Below, in pieces: positions 10,139-21,098 of a stretch of DNA of 64,000 bases (its first letter is position 1; every line of letters starts with the position of its first letter). The position numbers and the translations under genes are program-made. Source of the stretch: Hypericum androsaemum (Eukaryota > Streptophyta > Magnoliopsida > Malpighiales > Hypericaceae); contig OZ023188.1 of NCBI GenBank assembly GCA_963995505.1, forward strand, positions 17,683,912-17,747,911. The letters are read 5' to 3'. The notes beneath the pieces are model-generated. The model had not been told where the DNA came from. It did no database searches and worked only from the letters and a program-made list of their open reading frames with translations.

Positions 10139-11840
10139 TCACAATTTCCTAAGAACAACAACAAATGTAATGGGCCTGATCTCATCCTGGGCCACCTCTT
10201 CATCCACCATCCTCCCATATAAATCGAACAATGGGTCCAAAATCTCTTCGCCGAAGTGGTGGCCCACCACTGGCCCTTGGATGGCCCTAACCGTCATCGC
10301 CACGTCGGTGCCGTAGCTTCGTTTGCCTCCGTAGTCGTCGTCGTTGTCCCCCGTCTCGTTAATCTCCAAACGCTCAATTGCGAAATCCCCATTTCTACTG
10401 ATCCCTTCTTCCATCTCATCCTTGGACGCTGCGTAGAAATGCACGTCGTATGAGTCCAGCTTTTCTTTGTCGATCATTCCCTACAAAATCGCATTCACAA
10501 CACTTTATATCAAACCAAGATATTTTTGGCAAAGTTCGGGTATTGATAGTCGAGCAAAGTAACCAATAGATTTTGGTGCTCGACTCTAAATTAAGAGAGT
10601 CGTCCATAATTAAGGAGGTGATAGTAGTCCCTAATTAAAAAGTTAGTAAAGAACTTGGATTCAGTTAATCCAAGTCTAATCTGGCCTAATCCGGAGAAAC
10701 CTTCCTTAAAATATGGTCCATAAAAGACACTACAGTTAATGTTAGATCCTATTTAGACCGCTTTAGAAATATCTCTCTAACAGTATCTATTTCAATAGTA
10801 AAATTTAAAACTAACATTTTTTTTTTCGGTTTTCTTTTCTCTTGTTGACCCAAGTTTCAATTTGGGGTACAAAGTTTACCTGAGAAGCTAGGACGGCCAA
10901 GGATTTTGACAAGATTTCCCAGAAGAGGTAGTTGCCTCTGTCAGCATGATCATGGCCAATTCTTCCGAGCAAAATCAGCACCATTCGCCCTCCGGTGACC
11001 AATTCCTCCGACCGCAATCGAAGGAACAAAGAAATGTCTTCCTGGAATTGGGATTCATACGCCTGTACAACACTTGGAGGACTTGTTTCGGATATGTAGA
11101 TCTTCCCTTTGTTTATTGATCTTCCTTGCTCGTCATAAACCCCCGGAGGAACCTGCAAGGCACCCATTCGGTACACATACACACGTTATGCTTGCCATCG
11201 ACTTTCTCGTATCCAACTCAAGCATTGTCGGTTCTTATTTAGAAGTATGACAGACATAATCTTACCTTAGAAAGCCAATGCAAGCTGTAAGAAGAATAGA
11301 CAAAGTGCAAGAAATCGTCGGGAAAGATTCTTCCGTAGAAGGAACCAGGACAAGCCGCGACCAAAAGAGACGACGAGCTACTCCCGCTATAATCTCCTCC
11401 TCGTTCCTTGTGGAGCTGCCTGTACAAATCCGGGAGGGACTTGAAGATCGAGTTGAAGTCATTCGTAGGAAGGTCGTTCAGGTAAACCCTGATGAACTCC
11501 GGAGCTCTACGACAGCTTGCTACTGCCTCGATGGCTTCCGCCGTCTCCTTGATGAAGGAGAGTGTGTTTGGTCCGGAGGAGCAGCCCAAATCGGCTATTC
11601 CCAAGCTGTTTGGTCTTAGTCCAACGTAGACGTCTTGTAATGCCTCCATTGTCACGTGCTTTACCCTATCTGATGCCTTCTTCTGTGTCACATACAAAAA
11701 AAAATTTTAAAAATTATAAAAAAATTTTAATAGAGAGAGGACGCGGTGAGAAGGAAATGTTAGACCTGGAGTGAGGAGTTCTGAGCGTAGCTATGTTGTC
11801 CGTTTCCTCCGGCCATGTGGAAGAGCTTCTCCACATCCAT
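10139..11840 (-). CDS. SABATH family S-adenosylmethionine-dependent carboxyl methyltransferase
   Basis: Four exons on the minus strand: 11766-11840, 11266-11682, 10880-11152 and 10139-10480, all phase 0 with GT-AG introns, giving 368 aa, the normal family length. SABATH enzymes methylate carboxyl groups of small acids such as salicylate, jasmonate or indole acetate in the cytosol. Exon 1 gives [19 protein letters not shown] and ends NSSLQ, where Gln25 is at the position known to touch the substrate carboxylate. [11 protein letters not shown] (about 55-65) binds SAM, followed by [22 protein letters not shown] and SSYSLHWLS. The HW in the last motif, rather than the MW usual in salicylate enzymes, leaves the substrate open. 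A related broken copy lies 4.7 kb upstream, which suggests tandem duplication. The family call is secure; the substrate is not. Confidence 0.93.
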
Positions 11841-12507
11841 TTTGGCTAAATGGGATACTTTGGTTTTTCTGAGGTTCTTGGGAACTTGGTGGCTTTCATC
11901 GCTCCTTTAAATGGGAAATCTCCACTCATGCCTTCTACTGTTTTAGATTCCAAAATTTTATTTGAGATTTCGACGCAGACTCAGGTTTCAGTCATCAACA
12001 GTATAAAATTTACTTTTCTAATAAAATCGGATTTTTTTTATTATATCAATATATTTGGCAGTCATGGTTGTTCAATTGCATTTTAATCTAAATGCATCAT
12101 TAGCCTTGAATAGTGCAGCTGATATGATGGTAGTGCAGTAGCATTAGTTGAATTTGGCACGGAAAGAAAAGCTTTAATTAAAGGGGTTTGCTTCCAGCGT
12201 CATTCTCTTTTAAATGTCTTAATAAGCTCATAATTTCGGATTGAAACGATAAACACATAGTCAACTTTCTTTTTTTCAGACACCTATTTCTTATGTTTCA
12301 AAAACAAAAATTTGCAAATGTAAAAATTGTGTTGGTATAAATTCAAATCTTTGCGGGATCAAAATATTTTTTTGGAAAAATTAATGTGGCTATTGTTAAT
12401 TTAATTGAGGGTAATTGCCTCCTGCAAACGTTAACGTGATTCCACCACTAGGAAAATTTGTCAATTATTTTTTTAAGAATAGTAATTTTATATACTAACA
12501 ATTTGTA
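11841..12507. other. Intergenic, upstream of the SABATH gene
   Basis: This contains the presumed promoter of the minus-strand methyltransferase. A weak TATA-like 'atttaaagg' on the minus strand lies about 70 bp above its start codon. The rest is AT-rich with no gene seen. Confidence 0.4.
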
Positions 12508-13120
12508 CAGTAAAACCTATGTAAAGTGATTCCCTCTAAAGTGATAACCTCTCTAAACTGATAAAAAATTATGGTTCCGAGTCGGGACTAGTGTTAAAAT
12601 ATGATAACCCCTCTATTGTAATAACTGATACTTTTTCAGAAAATTTTAGTGTAACATTACGGTCCCAATTTTCGCATAAAGTAATATTTTCGAATAAATA
12701 CATATATTTTTACGTACTTTGCGAATTTGAAAATTATTTTAAGATGTTAATTTGTGCTAGATTTTCTTGTTTGATAATTTTTACATCATCATTCATCTTT
12801 TGAATTATCTTCAAATGGTCCTTGTGATCGTCGTCTTGTTGTAAAAAATATTTCAATCGAGTGTAGTATTTGAATAACGCTTTAAGACGAGATTTAAGTT
12901 ATCTCGTGACTTTTATTAACATTTTTGTTTGATTGATTCAAAATTGCATCGACAATATCTTGTTTGATCGGAATGTAGCTGATAGAGAGGTTTTGGTCAA
13001 ATGAGAATTGCACAATAATTTTTTTATAGTAAAAAAATGTAAACCCCTCTTATATGATAACCTCTCTAAAGTGATAATTTTCTTCGGTCCCAACAATATT
13101 ACTTTAGAGAGGTTTTACTG
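12508..13120. mobile_element. TIR transposon remnant with TA target duplication
   Basis: The left end CAGTAAAACCTATGTAAAGT and the inverted right end CAGTAAAACCTCTCTAAAGT match at about 18 of 20 positions, and both are flanked by TA (12506-12507 and 13121-13122). Further inverted matches (cctctctaaa-gtgataa) lie inside. The 613-bp element has no transposase frame, so it is a non-autonomous element. TA duplication points to the Tc1/mariner/pogo or PIF-like side; the superfamily is inferred only. Confidence 0.65.
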
Positions 13121-15727
13121 TATAGTTAAAAACTGAACATTTGTTATTTACGTTATATATATAGATAGAAAAGAATTTTCTTGAACGAAATTATAACTAT
13201 TCATCTCATTAAATCTTATAGAAAAGGTTCTCAATTCTTTTGATTCATAAGATGTTCAGAATATTAGTCTTCGGCATGGGGAACCAAGCAGCTTTGTAAC
13301 TATTATTGGACGCACTTATCAAAGAAATAGAAAAAAGATGTAAGAGCAGTGAAACCTTTTTCCTCTATTTTAATGTAAACTACTTTTCATCAACAAAATG
13401 AGTTGATTTTTTTGCAATATTCTGAAATGATATATCTAGTGGAATGACGAAGAGGTAGAAGTTTTTTTTTAAGGTTTCACTGTTTTCTTATTGATTTTTT
13501 TTTCAGGTTTGGGTTTCCAAAATTTATTGTTTGGAGCCTTTAAAAAAAATCAAGATATTTGTGTGTCCAAAATACCTATATTTGGCCAATTGTAATCGAT
13601 CCAAATGATAATAGAATTAGATACCTTAAGACAATATTGAATTTAAACTATACGAACGAAAAAATTTAATTAAAATAATCGTCTCATATATATGATTCAA
13701 TAATACTGGATTCTTAAAAAACTCGTAGATATGAGTTGTATTTTTTCCCAATTTGATTCCTCCTGTTCAGACAACTGTCAGCTCAGGGATGCTAGATTAG
13801 ACTAACCCCATTCGTCTTGTTCCCTTCCAGAGATGATGGGGGTGGGCGGGGGGTTAACCCCATGGTAAGACCCACTATAAGCACAGTGAATGCCACTAAT
13901 TAGCCGCAAACATTCTGAGAGGCACATTTATATTAGTGGACGGAGCTACTCTTACTCAAGTTTTTCTATGATTAAGTAAATTTTCGTATATATACAATCA
14001 GATTTGTACTATCTATATAGTATATCCAATTTTCTAGCCATAAATATAATAGTTAGAATCAATAAAAAATTAAAAATAAAACCTAAAAAGATGGAAAATG
14101 AATCTTATGGTCATAAATAAGAAATATTGAAAATTTAACAATCAAATTACATATGTCGTAAGTAGTAAAATTTACCAACAAGCATTTAGATAAACTACAA
14201 AAATAATTTCTAGCTTAATTAAGAAAAACACAGCAGCGTTAAATTCTTGTTTGGAACTCTTTGTTCTTGTTAAAAAGTCTTAACTAACTTGAACCTAAAT
14301 TAGTCGGCCCGATCCTACCTGATTCGAACGTAGATTAATCGGTACTCCGGATGTAAATTTTTCAAAAGTTCAATGGAAAGAGAGCATCAACTATGAGTTG
14401 ATGCAGTTCAATGAGCACTATGACAAAAGAAAGCAGAGCCGGCATGGTTGGCGGTGGTGGGGTAGCCGATAGTTACGTATCAGTTGGTCATTGTCCATTA
14501 TTGCTGCTGGTAGAGGCCCCGAACCGCACAAGTAGGGAGGGAGGGGGGAAAAGTGGGGCTGAGCTAAGGCTGCTGGACCAATGAAAGGCTAACTTTATTC
14601 CCGGAATTTTGCTTCTCCCCATATATTGCATTAGGCAATCATTCTGTTGGTGTTCAAGTTACTTGGTCAACTTAGACTATGCGCATGCCATTTCTTCCAC
14701 CCCAAATCAATCACCAAATGGAGGAAAAAAAAAGTGTAAATGACTCAACAAAACCGAATCTAATAGAAATTGGTCCAAGTAATAATATACTTTAACTTAT
14801 TCAATGAAGTTTTGAGTTCGAGCATTATTAATGTAAAAGACATCATTGAAAGTACTCGACTCTTAATAGCTTATAAGAAAAGTACATGGAGGAGAAGAGA
14901 TGAAAAAAATGTGGATCTCAAGATTTTTCTACGACAAGATTCCAAATGCCGTCATGAGATTCCAAATGCGCGTGAACCCAGCTCATTGACGAACAAGTAC
15001 GCTCATAATTCTATTAGGAGATCTTTCTTCCTCTGGCAGGTTTTTGAATCAGATCCGATAATGATCTGTTGCACCACACATGGAATAAAGTCCTAGGGAA
15101 ACTTACGGTAAAATATCTATAAATTATTAGATTTGAGATCATAAATTTTTGTTACTTTAAAATTATTAATTAATTGATGTAGATTTACTGGGATTTAGAG
15201 AGATTGAGACTGGAAAAATATTATTTACTAATTCAACGGTAATTATTTTATAGAATTTTACGGTAGTTGTGTGTAGGATATCTACACGACTGCACCCAGG
15301 CATAAGCCCAAGTCACGGGCCCGGGATGTCGGTGGAGCATGTTGGGCTTTACATGCAAAACTACGATTGGGCTGAACAACTGAATCCAGAGGAGCAATTC
15401 GAATTACTAGTTGAACGGAAAAGGTCCGTCTCTTTATAATTCGAGTTGGATCACACTATAAATTACGATGATTTTTTTCATAATTATATTTTGGAAGTTT
15501 AAATTTGAAATTTTTATTAAATTAGAATAATTATTTACCATTTGATATATAGTATGCTCTTTATATATATATATATATAGTATGCTCTCAGACAACATGC
15601 AAGAGAGACTTTTGTTTAATAAATAGATTTGTTATCATGCCAAGAATCGAACCCTAGTAGTCAAAATAATAAAAGACTTGAATTAAAGGAGATTTTTTGA
15701 ATTATAACTTATAAATGTGAAAGAATA
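13121..15727. other. AT-rich intergenic region
   Basis: No gene is recognised. The frame at 14770-15096 encodes a product without known motifs. A short TA run lies near 15563-15578. Confidence 0.55.
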
Positions 15728-16360
15728 TTATTCAAAGGGCTCTTCATGAGTCTTGGACATGAGGGCCACAGGGCAGGCCGCTGAGATGGTGGCCTCAATT
15801 TGAGGGCCATCCGCCAGAGGAGGAGAGGGGGCCACCGCCGGGTAAGGCGGGGAGGGACGCATAGGCGATGGTCCAGAGCGAGGAGAACCTGAGGAGGGGC
15901 CTCTAGCAAACTTCGCCACGGAGACGAACAACCGCTTCCCATCCACTTGAAGCCCATTAAACTTGAGGACAACTGGACTAGCTTCGGCAAGCTCGGAGAT
16001 TCGGATAAAACTGAATCTGGAGTTCCTCTTGGAGGGTCTCGGAGCAATGAAGGCATCCACCACAGGGGTAGGAACCTTGAAGAACTCACGAAACTTGGTG
16101 AGACTCCACTACGAGGAGAGGTTGTCGACGAACATGAAAAATTGAAACAGCCATGGAGAGATTGACCTTGAAGGTCCACCGTCACCACCCAACCTTCCCG
16201 CCGATGGAAGGATCCTGAAAGAGTTTTGAGGGCCTGAATTGAAAATTTGAATTGGGGATTTAGGGTTAATTTTGGGAAAAAGAATGGGTTTGAATTTGAA
16301 AAAGGGAAGGGGGTGGGGGAGGGGAGGCGGGCAGAGAAGGGAGAGAGACGAGAGTCTCAT
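15728..16360 (-). pseudogene. RNA-recognition-motif fragment, probably from a LINE ORF1
   Basis: Read on the minus strand, FFMFVDNLSS is followed by an in-frame stop near 16109 and then WSLTKFREFFKV, VVDAFIAPRPSKRNSRFSFIRI and KFNGLQVDGKRLFVSVAKF. These are RNP2, RNP1-like and C-terminal blocks of an RRM, in the style of the RRM found in plant L1-type ORF1 proteins (F-V-D-N-L and SRF-F-R). The premature stop and the lack of downstream endonuclease or reverse transcriptase make it a fragment. It sits where exons 3 and 4 of the SABATH copy should be, so its insertion may have helped destroy that gene. Confidence 0.5.
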
Positions 16361-16505
16361 GATTTTGGATTACGTTCGAACCATTTTTTTTACTTTGGAA
16401 AAAATTATTGGTCGATTTAATAAGTGTTCAAAGTTACGTTGATTTTGATTCATTGTGCACGTAGTAATAATATAATATAAGTGTAGTTTTAATAATGTCA
16501 TGGAC

Positions 16506-17446
16506 CTGAGACAGCCACATGAGGCTGTAAGAAGAATGAACAAAATGGAGGCTCCTTCTAGGGAACAGCCTTCCGTAGAAAGAACCAGGGACCCCGTTGA
16601 AGTAAATAGGTCCAAAATCATCATCTTCTCCTATTTGCTTCCCTGTGCTCTGTCGGAACCCAGGCAAGAGGTACCTGAAGATGGCGTTGAAGTCATTTCC
16701 GGGAAGGTCGTTCAGGTACACCTGATACTCCAGCGACTCTCGGCCTAGCTTTCTCCTGACGCCGTCCATCACCTTTATCATCTCCGACATAGCAAACAGA
16801 GCAGTGGGTCCTGAAGAACATCCCAAGTCCGCCATGGCTAGGCTCGTGGGCAAGTCAGTGCTGTACAGTTTGGTTCGGCTTCTTCGATTATTGGCTTTGT
16901 CATTGATATGACCTTTAGCTGCATTTAGATCTTAGAAATTAATATAAACGGCATCTAATAGTATAAACTCACAACATATAAAATACAGTTAATCTTATTA
17001 TGAAATAAACTACAGCAATAAAAATAGGCGAATAGACCCAACTAATATTAAGAATCTCATCTTTGTGCCTAAAATAAGCGAGACTAAGAATACCACAAAA
17101 AAATTATCATAAGAAAAACCATTCTCATAATTGAAAAATATTTGATTAAACCACCTATCAAACTCATATTTTGACTCTTAGCTTCTGAATAACCAACCAG
17201 AAGTTCATTGAATGAAGGGTAAAAATACACGATGTTTACGATTTTCTTAAATAGGTAAATGTTTTTTAAAATTGTACTTCAAATTACTAAAATATCTTTA
17301 GATTTCTCTCAACAATTTCGTATGTACTTGAGCTAAAAAATTAATTTAGTTAATTAGCGGTAATTAATCACCTGAAGCCTTGAGTTACTCGCATAACTGG
17401 TTTTCCCCGTCCCCCCATTCATGTGAAGCACTTGAGTTAGTTCCAT
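16506..17446 (-). pseudogene. SABATH methyltransferase pseudogene (exons 1 and 2 only)
   Basis: Exon 1 (17372-17446) gives MELTQVLHMNGGTGKTSYAS and ends in NSRLQ at a GT donor, the same 25-codon exon as in the intact gene. Exon 2 (16506-16918) begins LKVISMTKPIIEEA, then a 1-nt deletion between about 16866 and 16880 shifts the frame, and the shifted frame stops at TAG 16838-16840. Beyond the shift the family pattern is still clear: [31 protein letters not shown] and SSYSLMWLSQ. No exon 3 or 4 is present; an RRM fragment lies there instead. The upstream TATA-like TTTAAATAG (about 17541-17549) remains. The LMW motif resembles salicylate methyltransferases. Confidence 0.88.
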
Positions 17447-17814
17447 TCTCTCTCTCTCTCTCTCTAAACTAACGTAGGCACTGTGCATGTAACTAAAAAT
17501 TCGAGTGAATATGGACGCTTGGTATGTGAACTTCCGGCCTCTATTTAAAGTCGTGCATAAGCTCTACTTTGGAATCTAGCATTTTCATACCATATTTATG
17601 GAGTGACTCGTGTTTTTTAACGCTCGTAGGATTTAAACCAAAACGGTGGTTACAGTTACATTTTCTCAACAATGAAGGATGTATGCTCTTTTTCCATAAG
17701 ATTTTACGATAGTGGAATTTTTAGTGAGGTCCAAAGTTACAACCCCGTAATTACAATATGGGGTTTCAACACCGACTATACTTAATAAAATATTCTACCA
17801 TTTCAAAAAAATTA
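17447..17814. other. Upstream region of the SABATH pseudogene
   Basis: It holds a (TC)n run at 17449-17465 in what would have been the 5' leader, a TATA-like site near 17545, and the 9-bp duplication AAAAAATTA (17806-17814) that borders the foldback element. Confidence 0.5.
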
Positions 17815-18290
17815 GGGAAAAGTTCACTTTAGTACCCTGTGGTATCGCCCAAAATCATTTTAGTACCCTGTGATAAAAAACCGACCAATCGAGTCATACT
17901 TATTCCAATTAACATCAAAAAGGTCCTCGGGCAGCTGCCCGGACCCGCCCGGACCCTGCCCGGACTACGTGGCGCCACGTGGACGAGGACGACCCTTCCC
18001 TCTCTTCCTCTCCTCCTCCTCCTCCTCCTCTTCTCCTCCTCCTCCTCCTCCGCCTCCTCCTCCTCCTCCTCGTCCTCCTCCTCGTCCTCCTCCTCCGCCT
18101 CCTCGTCCTCGTCCTCCTCCGCCTCCTCCTCCTCGTCCTCCTCGTCCTCCTCCTCCTCCGCCTCCTCCTCCTCGTCCTCGTCCACGTGGCGCCACGTAGT
18201 CCGGGCAGGGTTCGGGCGGGTCAGTTTTTTACCACAGGGTACTAAAATAATTTTGGGCGATACCACATGGTACTAAAGTGAACTTTTCCC
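17815..18290. mobile_element. Foldback MULE-type MITE with 9-bp target duplication
   Basis: Both ends read GGGAAAAGTTCACTTTAG inward, and the inverted match runs about 70 bp with few mismatches. AAAAAATTA flanks the element directly at 17806-17814 and 18291-18299, a 9-bp target duplication as made by Mutator-like transposases. After about 65 unmatched bases in the left arm the inverted match resumes (CGGACTACGTGGCGCCACG...ACGAGG). The loop is a TCC/TCG run (18004-18182) that gives long open frames of Ser, Pro, Leu, Gly or Glu on both strands; these are not genes. Confidence 0.88.
18004..18182. repeat. (TCC)n-rich low-complexity tract
   Basis: About 180 bp of TCC triplets with scattered TCG and CGCC units form the centre of the foldback element. 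Expansion inside the loop of a palindrome is the likely origin. Confidence 0.9.
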
Positions 18291-18299
18291 AAAAAATTA

Positions 18300-21098
18300 A
18301 GCTAAAAATCGTTTAAATGAATCTAAATTTTTTATCCCGTTGATCAACTCCTATCAGTTGTCACGCTCAACTTTGAATGGCAGTTCCCACATATTTATTA
18401 TCCTTGGTCCTCTGGTTTGATGAAACAAATACCACAATTTCTCTTTTTTAATTCTCTGTTTGTGGAGTAGGCTCTTCCATGGCATCTGGTAAAGACACGG
18501 CTAAATTTAGCAATGGGAAGAGACGAGGCCAGTAGGACCGTCAATATTTAAGAGGAGAAGAAGCCATTGGCTGTCGGCCATCGTGTCAGAGGATGTGGGG
18601 AGCCCAAAAGATACTTTAAAAGGGAGATGGGCTGGGAAGGAAGACGAATTGAGAAGCCCAACAAAGCATGGACCGGACAGGATAGATGTCAAACGGTACG
18701 GGACTCCTCACAAAGTGATGATCAAGGTAACGGCCCAGTGGAGGAATTAGAGGCTAATATTGATGGGCTGGATGTAATAGAAGGTGGGCCGGTAGCAGGA
18801 AATTCCAATGGGCCTGATACTAATGCAGATAAGGTAGCCTACACTCGGAAAGAGCGGGAGAAGGAAATTGGGCCCGTTCAGATTATTGGGTGCGGGGAGA
18901 GAATTTCTTCAAATTGACACTAACTATGGAGAAGTGTCCTGCGTAAAAAATCAACATCCAAGGCCGAAACGATCATTGAAAATGACAAGTAAGGAATACG
19001 ATGGAGACATTATTTTGTCAATGTGATAAAAAAGTTAAGCAACAAAATCTGCCAATTAGGTCATAATTAGGCGTAAATATTGCTAATTAGACGATTTTGA
19101 AATAGGCTTTATATAATGCAATATCCTTACAAATTGCAATCATATTGAAGTTGAATTTTACTTATCCAAAAAATGCCCATAAGCAATTCGAACCTCATGT
19201 ATCTTTACGTAAGATTAAAAATAAGTTTACACAAAATTTTAAAAACTTATGGAAAATTGAAAAGAATATTTATGAAAAATAAAGTTTTTTTAAACTACAA
19301 AAATTAATATTAATTTCACTTAATATTTTCAGTTCCGTTAAAAAAATTAAATAATTTATAATTTCCACGTAAGGACACAATTAAGCACAATCATTATGCG
19401 ACATAACAAACGTAGTTTTGTCCTGTAGCGGCCATCTTGAAGCGAGGGCGGGACCGATATTAAATATCAATATTCAATCACTTTCCTAGTTATTAAAAAA
19501 CATTCAACAAAAAAAAAGTTATTACTACAAAAAATGACCAAATCCCTGGTATTATCATGTTCTATAAATTAGCACATTGCTTATAAGCACCCCACTCCAG
19601 ATCCGAATTTTCCTGCTCGCTTCGCCTCGTGTCCCGCCAGGTTTCGTCGGCCCTCGGGAGGCAGAAGGGCGAGCGCCAGCCTCCCCATTTTTTTTAAAAG
19701 GTAAATTTTATTAAAATAAGTATTTACAGTTTACTGTGAAATTCCTCTTTCATAATTGTAACCTCGGACCTCTTCATTTAAAAAAATAGCACATGAAATT
19801 TAGAATAATCGGCTTCCTGCAAAATCGAAATCTATAAAAATGAATTGTGTAACATAAGCCTAAAAATAAATTGACAAAAGTACATAGTTCGATTCATGAT
19901 AGATATAATTTAATACGAAAATTTACCGGTTTTCTTAGTGTACCTCTAACTAAGTCTAACATCACTCCCTAAAGCAGCTCTCTTTCGTGAAGTATACGTA
20001 ATAATGTCGATGTTGCTTAGGATTTCGTTAATCTAGTTAACATCAAAGAGTAATTTATAACGTAGTGGCTAAGGAAGGGGTTGCGGATAAAACCAACAAA
20101 CATCAGGTTTTTTGGGTAAGTAAATTTTATTAATGGGGCAATATATACATTTTAAATAGTATAAAAATTACTCTTGCGAGTTTGCGACCGTAACTTTATT
20201 AAAATTTTATCATGATAAAATCTAATAAAAATAAACATCAATAGAAAAATGGTACTTCAGTAGAGTGAACTTTTGATATCACTAGGTTTTTAATTGAACT
20301 AAACTTCTACTCAATACATAGTTCACCCATACCCTTGAAAATTCTGATTGCAGTTAGCAGAAGAGCCAATTGCAATATTAATCTTGGTAAATCTCCATAC
20401 CATCCAAAACACCGTTACGGGCCAAAACGAAACCCAAAAAACCCATCCCATGCGATGCCTGATAAACCTCCACGTCACCAAAATCAAGTCCAGAAGAAAT
20501 AAACTCGACGTCACCCAAACCACAACAAACATTTTAGGATATTGTTCGATCTCTGATCGTGGCATGCAAGAGAATTTTAAATGTAGGTATTCTGAAGGAA
20601 AAAAAACTCTATAAAGTAGAAAAGGTTGGTTTCAGAAGAATTATTTTACTTATGTATGTCACAACATCTTCATTTGTAATACTAATAATATTCCAAAACG
20701 AAAGTTTCTTAAAAAATTTAAGTTATTTACTAGTTGAACTTATTAGTTATGAGTACTTAATTAAATTATAATAACTAAATTAAAATCGTTTCAATTTAAT
20801 AGTCAGGAACACGTACAAGCATTTAGTAATGACATTTCGATAGTATGCTCATAATCCCCCGGATCAAAATTATGTTGCGAAATTCCGTCAAAATGGTAGG
20901 ACTTGTTTGATAAAAATAAAAAGTAGGAAGGAGTAAAACTAACAATGTCGATAACAAAGATAAGCAAGCCATCGCTGTCAAACTTTCAACGCACGCACGG
21001 ATGTAGGAAGGAGTAGCAGTCACCGAAAACCAAGGAGTGTGACCTTTTCGGGACTGGACGCCCACTCCACTCCATTCGCTCTCTACCTGTTACTAGAG
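18300..21098. other. Intergenic region with a possible retroelement ORF fragment
   Basis: The frame at 18567-18917 (plus) is hydrophilic and rich in GP, GPD and GNGPVEEL-type phrases, as in the variable tails of plant LINE ORF1 proteins. It has no clear domain and I give it low weight. The rest, including short frames near 20323-20771, shows no recognisable gene. A GC-rich patch lies near 19600-19690. Confidence 0.4.

Noticed and set aside
17829..18276. Long open frames on both strands encoding Ser-, Pro-, Gly- or Glu-rich products
   Set aside because: They come from the TCC/TCG tract and palindromic arms of a foldback element; every frame is open because of the low complexity.
20323..20771. 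Short hydrophobic frames upstream of the Tm-1-like gene
   Set aside because: AT-rich, overlapping on both strands and without motifs.
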